This document shows positions 1 to 13,100 of a stretch of DNA of 64,000 nt, piece after piece. How positions within the stretch are numbered: position 1 is the first letter of the stretch; the number at the start of each line of letters is the position of its first letter. This DNA is from Epiperipatus broadwayi (Eukaryota; Onychophora; Udeonychophora; Euonychophora; Peripatidae). The stretch lies in the NCBI GenBank assembly GCA_028023455.1, contig JAQFVV010006221.1, positions 6,365,011 to 6,429,010 on the forward strand. Direction: 5' to 3'. Under the pieces are notes generated by a model. It made no database searches, was not told the DNA's origin, and saw only the letters and a program-made list of their open reading frames with translations. The translations under genes were made by a program, and so were the position numbers.

Positions 1-1097
1 TTACCACTTCATTGATATTAATAAAATTATAAATACAAATGATATGATAAATTCCTGTATTTGTTATCACCTAAGTTTTATTATTTACATGAAACACAAA
101 TTTTCTTATTTAAAAGCCATTATCTATTTCTCATAATCCAGTCTAGGTTATTTGGCTAATATGACAGTCTTAACAGTTAATTCCAATGTAAATTTCTAAA
201 ATTTATTAAGTCGTCGATTTAGATATGAGCACTTTCTTGGAGATGTAAATTAAGAAAAACCTGAAAATGAATTAATGGGAAGTGAGGTATATGAACTCCC
301 TCAAGTGGGATTTTTATATACTTAGTATAATCAGCTAAGCATGCTTTCAATATCTTCTAGCGATATCATAGTGATGCTTCTATGCAGTTTGAGTAATGGG
401 ATATAAATGACATGTTAATTATAAGGCCTATTTTTTGGAGAGGCGGAAGCAGGATTCTTTTTTGTTAATTGCATTGATGTTATTGGCAATGTGCCATGCT
501 CCCTTTACATTGTTTATCTCCAAACATACTACTGTGGTCAGAATGGGTTCAAATGTGTGGCTAAACTTATTTTCATGGTCCAGGAATATACATTTGTGCT
601 TGGAATTTATCTTGGTTCAGATATTGGTGTTGGGAGTGTCTAGTTGCAAGGCTGGTGTGGGTTTGGAGTAGATATTATGGTAAAATTTATGAATAATATT
701 GATGAGCATTCTCAAATCTAACACTAAGAATTACATCAAAAACCTATGCCACTGGGTAAGATCTAAATAAGAATGTGTTTATATATGCTATTCATGTGTT
801 TGAATGTGTTTGTCATTCTTGCTATTAAAATATGTGTTTGGAAATTGTTGAGTCAGTTTATTCTATTGTTAATTACATTCCAGTGTATGTCTGACTAACC
901 CTGGAATAAATTTCAGCCATATACTGAGGTTAGTGCTTCATACCTAACACTGCATAATAAAGTTGATTTATAACCTTATTTGTGTTTAAAAAAATTATTT
1001 AAACAATAATTTATGATACACATAGAAAATTATATGTTTGAGATCTTTTGTAATATTTCAGTTTATTAATGATTAATGTATATACATATATTTTCAG
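1..1097 (+). other. Upstream intron of the ADAM gene
   Basis: AT-rich sequence leading to the first visible ADAM exon. I find no supportable coding exon, RNA or named repeat here. A 78-codon open stretch at 435-671 has no recognisable motif and no splice context. Confidence 0.5.
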
Positions 1098-1161
1098 TGG
1101 TGTGATTCATCTAGGAAATGTTACCTATGTGATTCATCCTTTTGTTGGTGGTGACATGTCA
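1098..1161 (+). CDS. ADAM exon a: prodomain strand
   Basis: The acceptor is TTTTCAG and the donor is GTAAGT. The first base completes a codon split with an upstream exon outside the window; the remaining 63 nt encode 21 residues reading GVIHLGNVTYVIHPF then VGGDMS. This is the prodomain motif in which ADAMs have a glycine, a leucine-rich strand and a Y-x-I-x-P pattern. NVT is a potential N-glycosylation sequon. The exon ends on a codon boundary. Confidence 0.85.
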
Positions 1162-4100
1162 GTAAGTATAAAAATATTACTACTATCCTTTTAAATAACT
1201 AAATCCTAAATCTGTATAGCTCTTTCTCAGTATTTATGTCTATTTACCCACGTGCATTTAATGCTATTTATAAAAATTAATTAGTTTATTCTCTGCAATT
1301 GAGCACAGTAAGAGAGTATGGAATTCATTAAAAGTTCACAGAACGATTTCTTATTAAGGAAAAGGAGAAAAAAAAATCAATTCAATCATTGAGGATTGAT
1401 CCATTATACTTACCTATCACTGACGTTTCGACACCACGTGACTGCCGAGTAATATATCATACGATTACTTATTAAAAATAACTTTGAGAAATGATGTGAA
1501 ATGATATGTAAGAGAAAGTTTGAAATTAATGTTGTAAATTGTAATTATTCTTAATTTTTCTACATTTTACAAAACTGACCAAGTAGCATATATATTTTCT
1601 GACTGCTGTGTGTGCATATATATGTGCACGAAGAAAGTGTTGTGAACTCAAAGGTGTCTAAAAACATATATGCCTATACACTTGTGTTTAAACTATGTAT
1701 GCGCTAAATTTGATGTGATTGCCTTTCTTTTCTAAGAATATTTATATGATTAGTCATCTTTTTTTTAAAAAAAATACGTCTTTGTAAACATTTTTCCGTA
1801 TTCATCTTTTTTTTAAAATTTAAATTACAGTATCGTTTTGTTGTTGTTTGTTTTAATGCTTTACGACTGCTGTAGTCGGATTTTTTGTTGTTGTTGTTAT
1901 TGCGTGAAAGATATTTACTCTTTATTATCATTTTTTATATTTACTATATTGGTAATGAAATACTAACTTTTGCTTAAGTAGGCAGTTTACTTCTTTGATT
2001 CCCTTTTATACAATGAGCACATTGTCTTTGTTTTTCTGAATGACATAATTTAGTAACTTTTTTCAATTGACGTTTAACAATAAACTTTTTCAGACAATTC
2101 TAGTTGGAAATCTCATCCGTTTAATTAATTTAAAGTCATTTGGGGGAGAAAAAAAATTTAAATTAATCTGAAGATTATTACAATCTTTATTTAACAAATG
2201 TAATCGACATTTTCTCTCCCAATGATTTTGTTTACTTAAATCCAGATGTTTGAAAATTTAAATTAATTTTTTTTTTTTCATTTAAATGTTTTAATCAGTT
2301 CTAAATTTACAATCTTAAAAAAATATGTGTATTTATATAATGTATCACTTGAGAGTTGTAGGTTCTTGGATTGAATTTCACTTGTGATATTCGAATGCTA
2401 TACGATATCTTCAGACTTAATATCTTGTCATTTGCCTTTTTTAAAAAATTTATTTCTCGTTTGTCACATTGATTAAGTAAGTAATATTTACTAAGGCAAT
2501 AAACCTCAAGAGTGTGCACTTGAAAATGCGAAAGTAGGGACCTCTACAGGTCTTAACCACAAGTTTATGCTTTGGAAGAAAAGAGGGGAACCCTTCTTTA
2601 CTTCAACCTACTTTCTATATAAATAGGTGAAGCTGAAGCGATTAGATCTGAGAGGTGAGTATTGAATAGCTTCACATTTTCAAGCGCACACTCTTGAGGT
2701 TTATTTCTCCTTTGTTAAAAAAAAATTTGCATTCATATATTATTGATTAGGAATATATATCCATATTACTGAAACCAAAGGAATATTATATTACAATAGC
2801 AATCTTATGATCTACTGTTTTTTCCTCTGGCTTAATGTTTATTAATGATGTTAATTGGATTCCGAACCATAAACATTTTGATTTGCTATGCGATATACTA
2901 TTTTTTTAGATTTATACATTAACCTTTTTATTTATATCATTATACTACTCAGGCTAATGAAATTGAAGATTTCAAAGATTTTAAATTTTAACCAATTTTC
3001 TCATCTAACAGTAGATACTTGTGACCGACTTTCAGAGAGGCAAATATTACGTGATACTTAAACTGTGTTCACTTACTTGATAAAGTAATCATATCTATTT
3101 ACTAAACAAATTTCAGTATTATATGCTTAAACAACAAGTTCAAAACTTTAGGGTCTTAAAACTATTAAATCATTGATTTGGATTGCCTACTATGATTAAA
3201 GTGACCTCTGGTAAATATAATGCAATTATTCTTTTTTATCTAAATGAATGCCATTTAATCAAATTGATCAAGAACACTCTGATATAAACAAATAAATAAA
3301 TAAAAACATTTAAAGAAAAGCTCTTATTCATATAAATGAACTAAAATAAAATAAAAAATACACTTAAAAAAACTTTTTTTTTTGAGCTTTCACAGTTTTC
3401 TTGATATTATATGACCAAAATAAAAAGCATATAAGAGTCATGTTTAGAAATATTCGTAAACTATTTTTGAAGATGAGCTTTGCCACATAATGTCAGAATA
3501 TTGTGAAAACTGAAGAAAATTAATTTTTTAAATTTTTAGTGCATTTAGCCCATTTATAAAAAATATTTTTTTATTTTATAAGCTTGTGGTTAAGATCTGT
3601 AGAGGTCCCTACTTTCGTATTTTCAACCGCACATGCTTTAGATTTATTGCCTTAGTAAATATTACTTACGTAATCAATGTGCAATCAATGTGCGTTAAAA
3701 TAAATTTATAATTACAACTTTTTAGTTTAATAACTTTTTTAAAACTAGGGAACAAAACAACAAAAAACAATTATTGACAAATTTAAAGCTATTTTCTTAA
3801 TGCCAAAGTAACTTTTTTAAATGCATCTATTTAATAAAACAAATATAAATTTGTTTCTTCACTGAAGTTAAAATTAATAAAAGTTAGTTTAATTTAAAGG
3901 ATCAAAATTTTTTTTCATAATTCATAAACTTAAGTTGGCACCTTTTTCATTCTAGCTTTAGCTGGCATTGAAAAAAATATGATGTCTCGACAAAATTTGA
4001 AATTTTATACACATAATGTAGTACATATATATTTGCAAAGTATTCTTTACAATTATCGAAGTGAAGAAAACCATGAGTTTGTTTAATTTGTTTAAAAGTC

Positions 4101-7100
4101 AAAATTAGTTACACCCCCCCAAGACTTACTCTTAGTTGTCAAATTGTTTAAAATACAGTACTTTGCCATATAGAAGTGTGAATACTATTCCTGTTTTATA
4201 ATACTAAGCTTGCATTTTATACACAATTACAATTGATAAGCTAAGCACTTTTGGGAATTCTATGTTCTCATATTCATAGCTCTTTTCACTAATAGTTAGT
4301 GAATGCCACAGTAATGTATGCAAATTTATTCAATAATATTTAAATGGCCTGATTTTTATAAATAGTAAAGCAGGCGTCTATTCGGTTGATCGTTTTGGGA
4401 TCATCTGTAATAAAACAAACCACTTTGCGTTTCATGTCATTGTGCTCTGTGCACATTATCTTGGCTGAAGTCAGGTGAAAGGTATGGCCAGCGATTATTT
4501 CATGCTCTATAAATAGTGAGCTGCCTTTGGCCTTAGTTCGCATTTTATTGTATATGTATTGATATTTGCTTTAGTTTCGCCATAGTATGTTGCTTGGCAT
4601 CTTCATTGGGGGCAAATCAAAGTCTACTTCAAAGTCATTGAAAAGTTTTTTTGATTAAAATTTCAGCTATAAAGAGTATATATGGTGACATAATCCATGT
4701 ATTTTCTATAACTGTGTTGAATCTAAGCTTGTGGTAAAATTGTTTAACCTTTCTATTGAAAAGTCCATATTTGTATTCCACGTTCCCCAGGTCTGCCACA
4801 AATCGCATCAAATTATCCTTGTCAGCCTAAAGTTTACATAAATGATGATTTCTAAAAAGAAATAAAGACAAAGTTGCCAACTTGTGGGCCTATGGTGCAT
4901 TCAGACTAGGATGGATATGGCCTCTTATTTCTGGTGGTTTAAGTATCATTCTATAGTCAGTTATTTTTTTTCTTTTAATTTATTTACTAGTAATTTTTCC
5001 TTTCTATATTAGTAGCAAAGAATACTGAAACACATATAAAATTATAATTTTTTTTGCAATTTTTTCTTTGCTAAAATTGTTTTCAAACTCTAAAAAATTG
5101 TATTGCCAACAGAAATATATATGGTTTCAATTAGACCAGAAATTGATAAATAGATGAAAATTGAGTTATAAGATTTCTCAGACAGACACAACAAAAAACA
5201 GACTTAAGATAAATAAAAGAATATGAAAAAGGGTTTTGACAATTTCTTGACATCGCCACCTAGTGATCACTATTGTAATCTTCTTGAAGAAATATTGTGT
5301 GCAAATGTAGAAGTTATATTAGCTTATATTGATTGACATATGGTGAGTTGTTTTTTAATAGTGATTGTTCTCAATATGTTTTATAATGCCAGTAATCCAT
5401 AATAGATATTTTAAGATATTAGATTTAAAATGACAAGGCTAAAAAAGTCTATTGTATATATTGTTTGTGGTAATGAGTAATCATGTGCTTAGAGTTTATA
5501 AAATGATTACGCAATGTAACGTTCTTAAGAGTATTGGGAAATGGGGTTATATTTTAATGACTGCTTTTGAGAAATTTAAAATCTGTATTAATTTAAAGAA
5601 GATTGTCAGTCTTGTCTTAAATTTTTTTCCAGGTTTAATCTTGTTAAATCAGTGAATAATAGCATTTAAAATGACAATTGTAATATTTTGAAGGAGTCTT
5701 TTGATATCATTCTTTGAATAATAATACAAAAATTCATAAACTGCTTTGAATTATAGCCATCCATATATTGGGAAACAGATTTCCAACTTGATATGATTAA
5801 ACATTCTTCATATTTTTAACAATGGAAAGATTGCAGATCCTGGAGAATTTTTTAATGATATATTAGCTTTAAATTTTACTAAAAACTTTTAGGGATACAT
5901 GGATCTTTGAAGTCGTGCCACATAATCTTAATGATGGATCTACTGCTCAGAAGTCACACAATGCTATTTTTCTGCTATATTTCTATTTTAGGAATAAAAA
6001 AGACTATGATAATTGTCATGGAATATCATTATTATTTCTTGCAACAGAAGTACTTTCTAGGATTTTATTGGGTTGCTTCCAAGTGTAAAAACAAGACCTG
6101 TCCTTATCCAATAGTCCAAGCCATTTGACTCAGTTAGTTGAAAATATTTACATCATTTGTTAGAAAATAACTGTTTGTTCATGGAAAGATATTAGTTTTT
6201 AAGCTGCATCATGATTGTATGAGAGAAAATGTTTATAATATGGAAAAATCTGAGCATTTGAAACTTAGTATTAAACAGAAGTAATAAGTAGTTTATAAGG
6301 ACTTTATGAAATAAGTGTTAAGATATGACATGGATTTGATCATGGTGCCTAGATTTACTGTATTCTTGCAATTCAAAGAATAGAATATTTTAATGCTTTG
6401 AAGAGGCAGTCAACATTAAGGCATACAATATGTTATAATTTAAACTCATGTGATACCAAAAAGTTGAACCACTCCAGTATGCAAGATTAAATATGCTGCA
6501 ACAATAGTCAAGATTCTGCATTGCCATGGCTAAAAAACATCAACCTCAGGTGGTGATGCATCATAACTGAGTAATGGTATTTTTTGGGGGGAGGGGGATC
6601 ATAGCATACTAACATATTGCATGAATTGGTAAGTCCATATAATGGTTCAATTGCTACTGTTATATGTTGGATAAACCTTGCATAATAATTGACAAGACCT
6701 AAAATGATCAGAGCTCTCTTATATTGTTTGGGGTCTGGGGAAATGTAAAGATTTTGGTAAGTTTTTAGAGAAAAAGATGGAACTGAACATTGAGATGCAA
6801 TCTAGATTTCAGTACACTGATATCACATTCAGCAAGTTAAAGATAGGATACTTTATTATAGTCATATAATTAACTTTGGTTAAATTAGTTGTTTATAAGA
6901 CTATCATTTTACCAAATTTATAACACCATTGGAAAAATTTTATTTAAGAATGCTTTGTACAGTTTTAAAAATATAATGGCAAGTCAGAAGTCCATTCAAT
7001 ATTGAATATACAATTACAAGAATGTAGCTAAGGATGGAATAGAATATAGAACTATTTTAGATCAGAAGTTTTCTGCAGAATTAAAGCATAGTATGATAAA

Positions 7101-10100
7101 ATGCCAATAAACAGGCAATGTGTTGTATTTACGTTCTGACTGAGATTTACAAATTGCTTTGAATCATCTTTACACAACTCATTTTTTACTTTTCATTAAT
7201 TTACCTTATATATATAAGCACATATGGCTTTATTGCTCAGGAGTTCGTAAGAAGTTTGAGGATCAGAACTTCAAGCATTAGAATCAGTTCTGGGACTGCC
7301 TGATCCTAAATCAGATGCTCCGCCACTGTCCCAAACTGCACAGCACACCTTTATATATTGAGTTAACAACCATTTATTATGAATGGTTATTAATGAATTT
7401 TAGTCAATTAAATAATCTGTAAAGTTTTACATATGTTGATTGTTTCATTTTACATGTCTGTCTATTAAATTTATATAAACAGGCCTTAATACATTGTACA
7501 GGCTTACACCTGCATTTATATATGTAATATATACGGGATTTGAACTCAGACTTTCACACGACCCACAACTCTCACTGCCTTCTTATATTGCTGACCCACC
7601 TGATCGCACACATGTTGAAAAGATAAATAATCACTGATATTTGTATTCAAAGTAGATCCAATTAATTTTGTAAAATTGAAAATGCTCTCTACTTTTTAAA
7701 TCAAAGTATTGAATTATATTGTAAAATATATATAAAATCTAGTAAAAGGGAAGAGCTGAAGTTAGAAAAAGAGCCAAACAAAATGAATTAAGTATGTAGT
7801 TCAATGGCTAAGTAAGAACTTTATGAGATGTGCAATACATTACTTCTTTATGTTTACTGAAAGAATCACGTTCAGGATCAAAACATTTCTGCTTTAATCC
7901 TAAATTATATCTTATAGTATGTATAAATAGCTAAATTAAAAATTACAAGTCTTAAAAAGAATGATCACTTAGGAATAAAACATGAAATCAACCGATTTGA
8001 ACATTTAATAACCAATAAATAAACTAAAACTAATTGTGAAGCTTATCATTAAATATTATTAATATTATTTCACTGATTATGTGTGAAGAATGTATTTAAG
8101 TTAGGATATAGGAACTAACGTTAAAAGGCATTATTACAGCTTAGAAAGGTCAGAAATATCTAGCTAAATACAGTCTTGCATTGGTGGTCGAGAGGTCAGC
8201 GCGACTGCCTTGCACTTGCAGGCAGTTGCCTGGGTTGCGGGTTCACGTCCCGGCCGATTCTATGACACTTGTATAAAAAAAAAAAACTTTGAGAGAACAG
8301 TTTTTACTACTAATAATAACCAAACAGTTTTTAAACATCATCTATATAAATCTATTATTATAAAGCACTGAAAATCTTGAAATCATTAGATCGGAGGCCG
8401 AATTCCAATAATGCGTTATTACTTTAAATATAAATCTTCACGTACTCACACATCAGTAAGAATTTAAAAACTTAAGTGAATCACTTAAGTTTAGAGTGCA
8501 TTTCTATAAATACCCTCCAACTTTCACTGACCATACTAAATCAGGGCTTGAGTCTATTGTGTGCCTGATGTTATTATCAAATTTTGAATTATACAAATCT
8601 ATTTAATCTATCGCAGGAGAAATTTTAAATATGAATAAAGAAGCTTGCGATAATTTTTTGTTTAAAACTTTAAAAGAAAATAAAACAAAAAAATAGATAA
8701 TTTTAAACCAGAGCAAATATCACAATTAACAGACTTCATTATACCAAAGGGAAAAAAATCTATACATTAATTACTTTATAGATGGAAAAAAATTAATAAA
8801 AATATTCATTCTAAATTTATTTATTAATATGTCTTTAACATTATAATATTGTTATTTTTTTTTATATTTTGAATTAAACGAAACTTTCTATTGTAGATTT
8901 TTCTCTGCAAACGTTCACACACACATATAAAAAAATTCATTGTGTAACATTTTTCAAAATTCTTAAAACTGAGTGAGAGCAAAACTATATCTTATCTAGT
9001 TGCATTAAACACAACCGTATTTCAGAAGTTCACATTATTTGTTAGTTACTTGTATCTAATATTTTTTACTACCAATAGGAGTTAATTTATTATATATATA
9101 TATTAGAATGCTAAGTTGTTTTATCAATATGGACTATCATTTATTATTAATTTTATACAAATTTGTAGCAAATTTTTGTAAAAAAACAGTGAGTATAAAA
9201 AACCAGTTGTGCATCAGAAAAAATGAATATTTTAGTTACGGAAATAACTAAAGGGAGTAAATCGCCTCCTCCAGACTATGTTTTAAAAACTCTCTAAATG
9301 GGGGAGGGTGATTTATTCCATTTGTTTACGTATACATGTTTAATTTAAAGGAAATAACTAAAGTAAGTTTGCATTCGGAATTGCTTGCAAATTTGTTTGT
9401 CATTGATGAATGATTTTCAGGTAGCAGCGATGACTTTTTTATCAATATAAAAATGAGAGAAAAAAATAGCAGTGCATTATAGCATTTCTTAATCAAATGA
9501 TTTATTAAGTTTATAAGAAATTTGAGCATTGAACGTGATAAACTTGCGTTATGATCCTTGAATCTTGAACTCCAGAATTTGCCACTCTCTTAGAAAACTG
9601 AATGTTTATTTTTAAATGCATTATAAAATGCAAAATGTAATTTACAACAGCACATTATAATAACGTGAATGGCAAAAACCTTTGAAGATGCGCCTTAAAA
9701 ATGCTTATATAACAGCCAATCAGATGTAATAATGACTGCACAAAGGAACTCTCAATTCAAAACACAAGGCAGAGATTTTACTAGAAAATATGGTTCCCAC
9801 CTTCTTCTCTACTTAAATTTATATATAAATAAGCCAGACTCAAGCATTTTGAACTAAGAACATAAAACTTTAAACACTTTCACATTTAATTCACTAAATA
9901 TTTATATATAAATAAACAACATGACATCTTTCGATTTACTACAAAGTAATTTTCAAATCTAATGATAATAATTTAATTATTACATATATATGTTATTAGC
10001 ATTTCTTTTATTGTGCATGATATTGTTTATCTAGTATATTACTTTTAATATTGTTGTCCCTTTTTTGTTTTGTTTTTATTATAATCTCTCATTTGTACAG

Positions 10101-13100
10101 CAATACTTTTTAAAAAATGCTTTATCACGTTATAGTTGAAACTATCTATATTTGACATTTAGCGATTTTATTTTTTGTAACTTGTGGCTTAATATTTTCT
10201 TTCTCTGTATGACATTGAAATAAAGACTTTTGATTATCCTAGCAATTATTTATTAAGGATTTTAGATTATAAAAAGACTGAACAGTAAATACTAGGTTTG
10301 CTGTTAAAGATGTTTGGAAAAAATCTGGCTCCAGTATGAAGACAGTCTGTGATTTTTCTGTTTGATTGTCATTTGATTGACAAAAAGTCAATATTGGCTG
10401 GTTCTGCAATGGTACTAAGTTGTCATTTATTGTATATTTATTAGTTTATTGAAGTATTATATAAACGTGTGTGTCCTTTGTGTTCCTATGTTTATAAAAT
10501 TGTATAAGAAAGAAAAAAAATTCATACAGGAGTTAAGTTTGTAAGTTAATTTTAATTATTATAATTTATATAAATAAAAAAAAGTTTCTTACTATTGAGT
10601 ACACTTTTATTTTTCTAATTGTAAAATGAATGTTCTATTTTTTAAAAAATAATTTAGAAACGTCACCCACATGTCATCTATGAAGCTTCTCCTAAGAAAA
10701 AGAATGTTTGTGGTGAGTATTGATTTAGAGAAAACTAACCCATTAGGCAAATTTTTATATGTATATAATAGCTTTTTAAAATTGTTTTGGAGAAAACATT
10801 TTTGTTTTACTTTGAAGATTTGTAAAAATTATTAAAAATGTTAATTTAAAAATTATTATAAGTATTAATTTTATTTTTGACTAATTTATCCAAAAGCTGA
10901 AATTTCTCCATTTTATTTTTATAATATATATCTTGTAGTATTTAATATTTTTATTACTGAATAAAAAGAAAGGTGATTTATTTAATTAATTAAATATTGC
11001 TAGAGAAAAACTCTAGTTTAATGAATGATTAATAGTTAACGTAGTTAAGTTTATCAAAAGTGAATGAAAACGAGGTTGTGGGTGGAGTAAGTTTGGCGGT
11101 TGAAAAAGGAAATGTGGAAAATCGCCACACATAAATACACTTCATGTAGTAGAGATATATATGGGAGATGTTGACCTGGGCCAACTGATGAGTGCTTGTT
11201 TAGCACGAATGCATCTTGGGGGTCATTTCTCTTTTATTGTATCTTTATTTATATGAAAAGAGAAGTGGACTTTGTTAATATATCGATAACTAAATATTTG
11301 TTAATTGTAAGCCATTTATTGTAATGGAAAGCTTTGTCAGATATAAATATTTTATAAGCTAATAATATTTTCAACTAAAATATCCAAAAATGTGTTTGCC
11401 TTCTCTTTTCTGGATAATTGCAATATTCACGTAAATGTTCTGGACATTCATAAAGAAAAGGTAGTCTATATAATTTAAATTTAGCTTTTATTTATACATA
11501 ATATGCTTTTTTTGATATATAACATATCAAAGTCATAGCATTAATAAAAGCTAAATTTAAATTACATAAACTATCTTTTCTATATGAATGTTCTGAACAT
11601 TTATGTAAATACTCAAATCTTAAGTTTATGATTTTTTTTTTCAAACTAAGAAATTTTTTTTTGAGATTTAATAATGGACAATTATTTTTTTGGTATTATA
11701 AATTTAAGCAAACTATTTTGCTGATTTTTAAGGTTTTCCCTTTGCATAAGCACTATTAAAAAAAAAAAAAAAAATGTTTCTGAAAAAATATTTTTCACTT
11801 TGTTTAAATTACAAATTTAACCTAAAATATCATTTTCAACATTAATTGTCAGTGCGATTTTTACATTGCACTTCATTGACCAAGGCTTCATAATTAGGAC
11901 AGTATGATGATATTTCTGTTCATAAACAATCATCAAAATGCTCATCGGTGAGTCAAGATCCGTATTTTGATATTATAATATTCCTGTTGAAGATAAGGAT
12001 TGACATAAGTATGTGGATTAAAAAATGATTTTATCTTGTATGCTGCTCTTTTTAAGAATGGAAACTTTTCTCTGCATCCAGATTCCAGAAGTTGTTGCTG
12101 GATATATAGGATTTTAGCACAATATCATTCTGAAGATCCAACATTTCTAGCTTCAGTTCTTCTGCCCTTATTGAACAATCTCTGCATTGTGTGTTGCTGT
12201 TTCTGTTATATTTACTTGAAAAGTAAAAGGATTGATAAAAAAGCTACTGAAATCTCTTCTCAAATTGTTCCTGAAGTGCTTGATGTTTAACAAAGGATAT
12301 GTTGTCCACAAAAATCTTTAAATGAATTTTTGCTACATGTTTATTTTTTTCCTGTTGCTCCAGATTTAAGGAATTCAATTTTTCCATTATATCTGTAAGA
12401 AATCCCAAATCAATCAGCCAGTAAAAGTCTGTTAGTTCATCAAATTTATTATTTTTTGTGATCAAAAATTTTTCTGTTTCATCTATCAAACTTATAAATC
12501 TTGTAAGAACTTTACCTTTAGTGACACATCATATTTCAGTATGCAGGATGAGATCAAGTGCTTTATCTTCACCATCTGCAAAGGAGCTTCTTGAATAGAA
12601 TTGATTATTTTTGTAATTACTTTCATCGCATGTACAAAGGGCAATACTCTGTCACACAAAGCTTCTCAATAGATAATACAGTGGTAAGACATGAAGTTTG
12701 GAGGTGATTCATCTTTCTTGCAAAGAGTAATAAATCCACGATATTACTAGTCATTTCTGGTGCCCCATCATTTGTTAAAACAGACAGCTTGTATAAAAGC
12801 ATATTTATCAATTTGGTATCTATTGTGAATATATTATAAATAACTTTACCCATTGTTCATCCTTTTATTGGTAATATTTTAGCAGATATTCTTTCATAGT
12901 GGAAGTTACTAAATACCATTTTTCTCCATAACTACTAATTGTGATGTTCTGATAAGTCTGTTGACTTATCAAATTGTAATGAAAACCATACATATTTACA
13001 AGTCACTCTTAATCTAAGTTTGAATATTTGTTGAAATTGTATGTATTCTTGTAACAGTATTATTTGATAATTGTAGGGTGTTGTATTGCTAATATAATTT

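Larger units (their letters stand above)
1162..10657 (+). other. ADAM intron 1 (about 9.5 kb)
   Basis: It begins GTAAGT and ends TTTAG. It contains the hairpin elements at 2449-2715 and 3581-3715, a Penelope-type endonuclease remnant near 4.3-4.65 kb, a repeat relative at 7.5 kb, a SINE at 8.2 kb and a fragment related to the 58.2-kb inverted repeat. I see nothing definable at 4700-7480 or 8600-10600. Confidence 0.8.

Noticed and set aside
435-671. 78-codon open frame near the left edge
   Set aside because: No recognisable domain, no splice-site context in phase with the ADAM exons, and a length expected by chance in sequence of this size.
2449-3715. CRISPR array
   Set aside because: The repeated blocks are inverted arms of hairpin elements, not regularly spaced direct repeats, and the genome is eukaryotic.
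8178-8292. Functional tRNA gene
   Set aside because: A and B boxes are present, but the 5' end has no complementary 3' acceptor strand and a poly(A) run follows; a sister copy has a retroposon duplication, so SINE is the better call.
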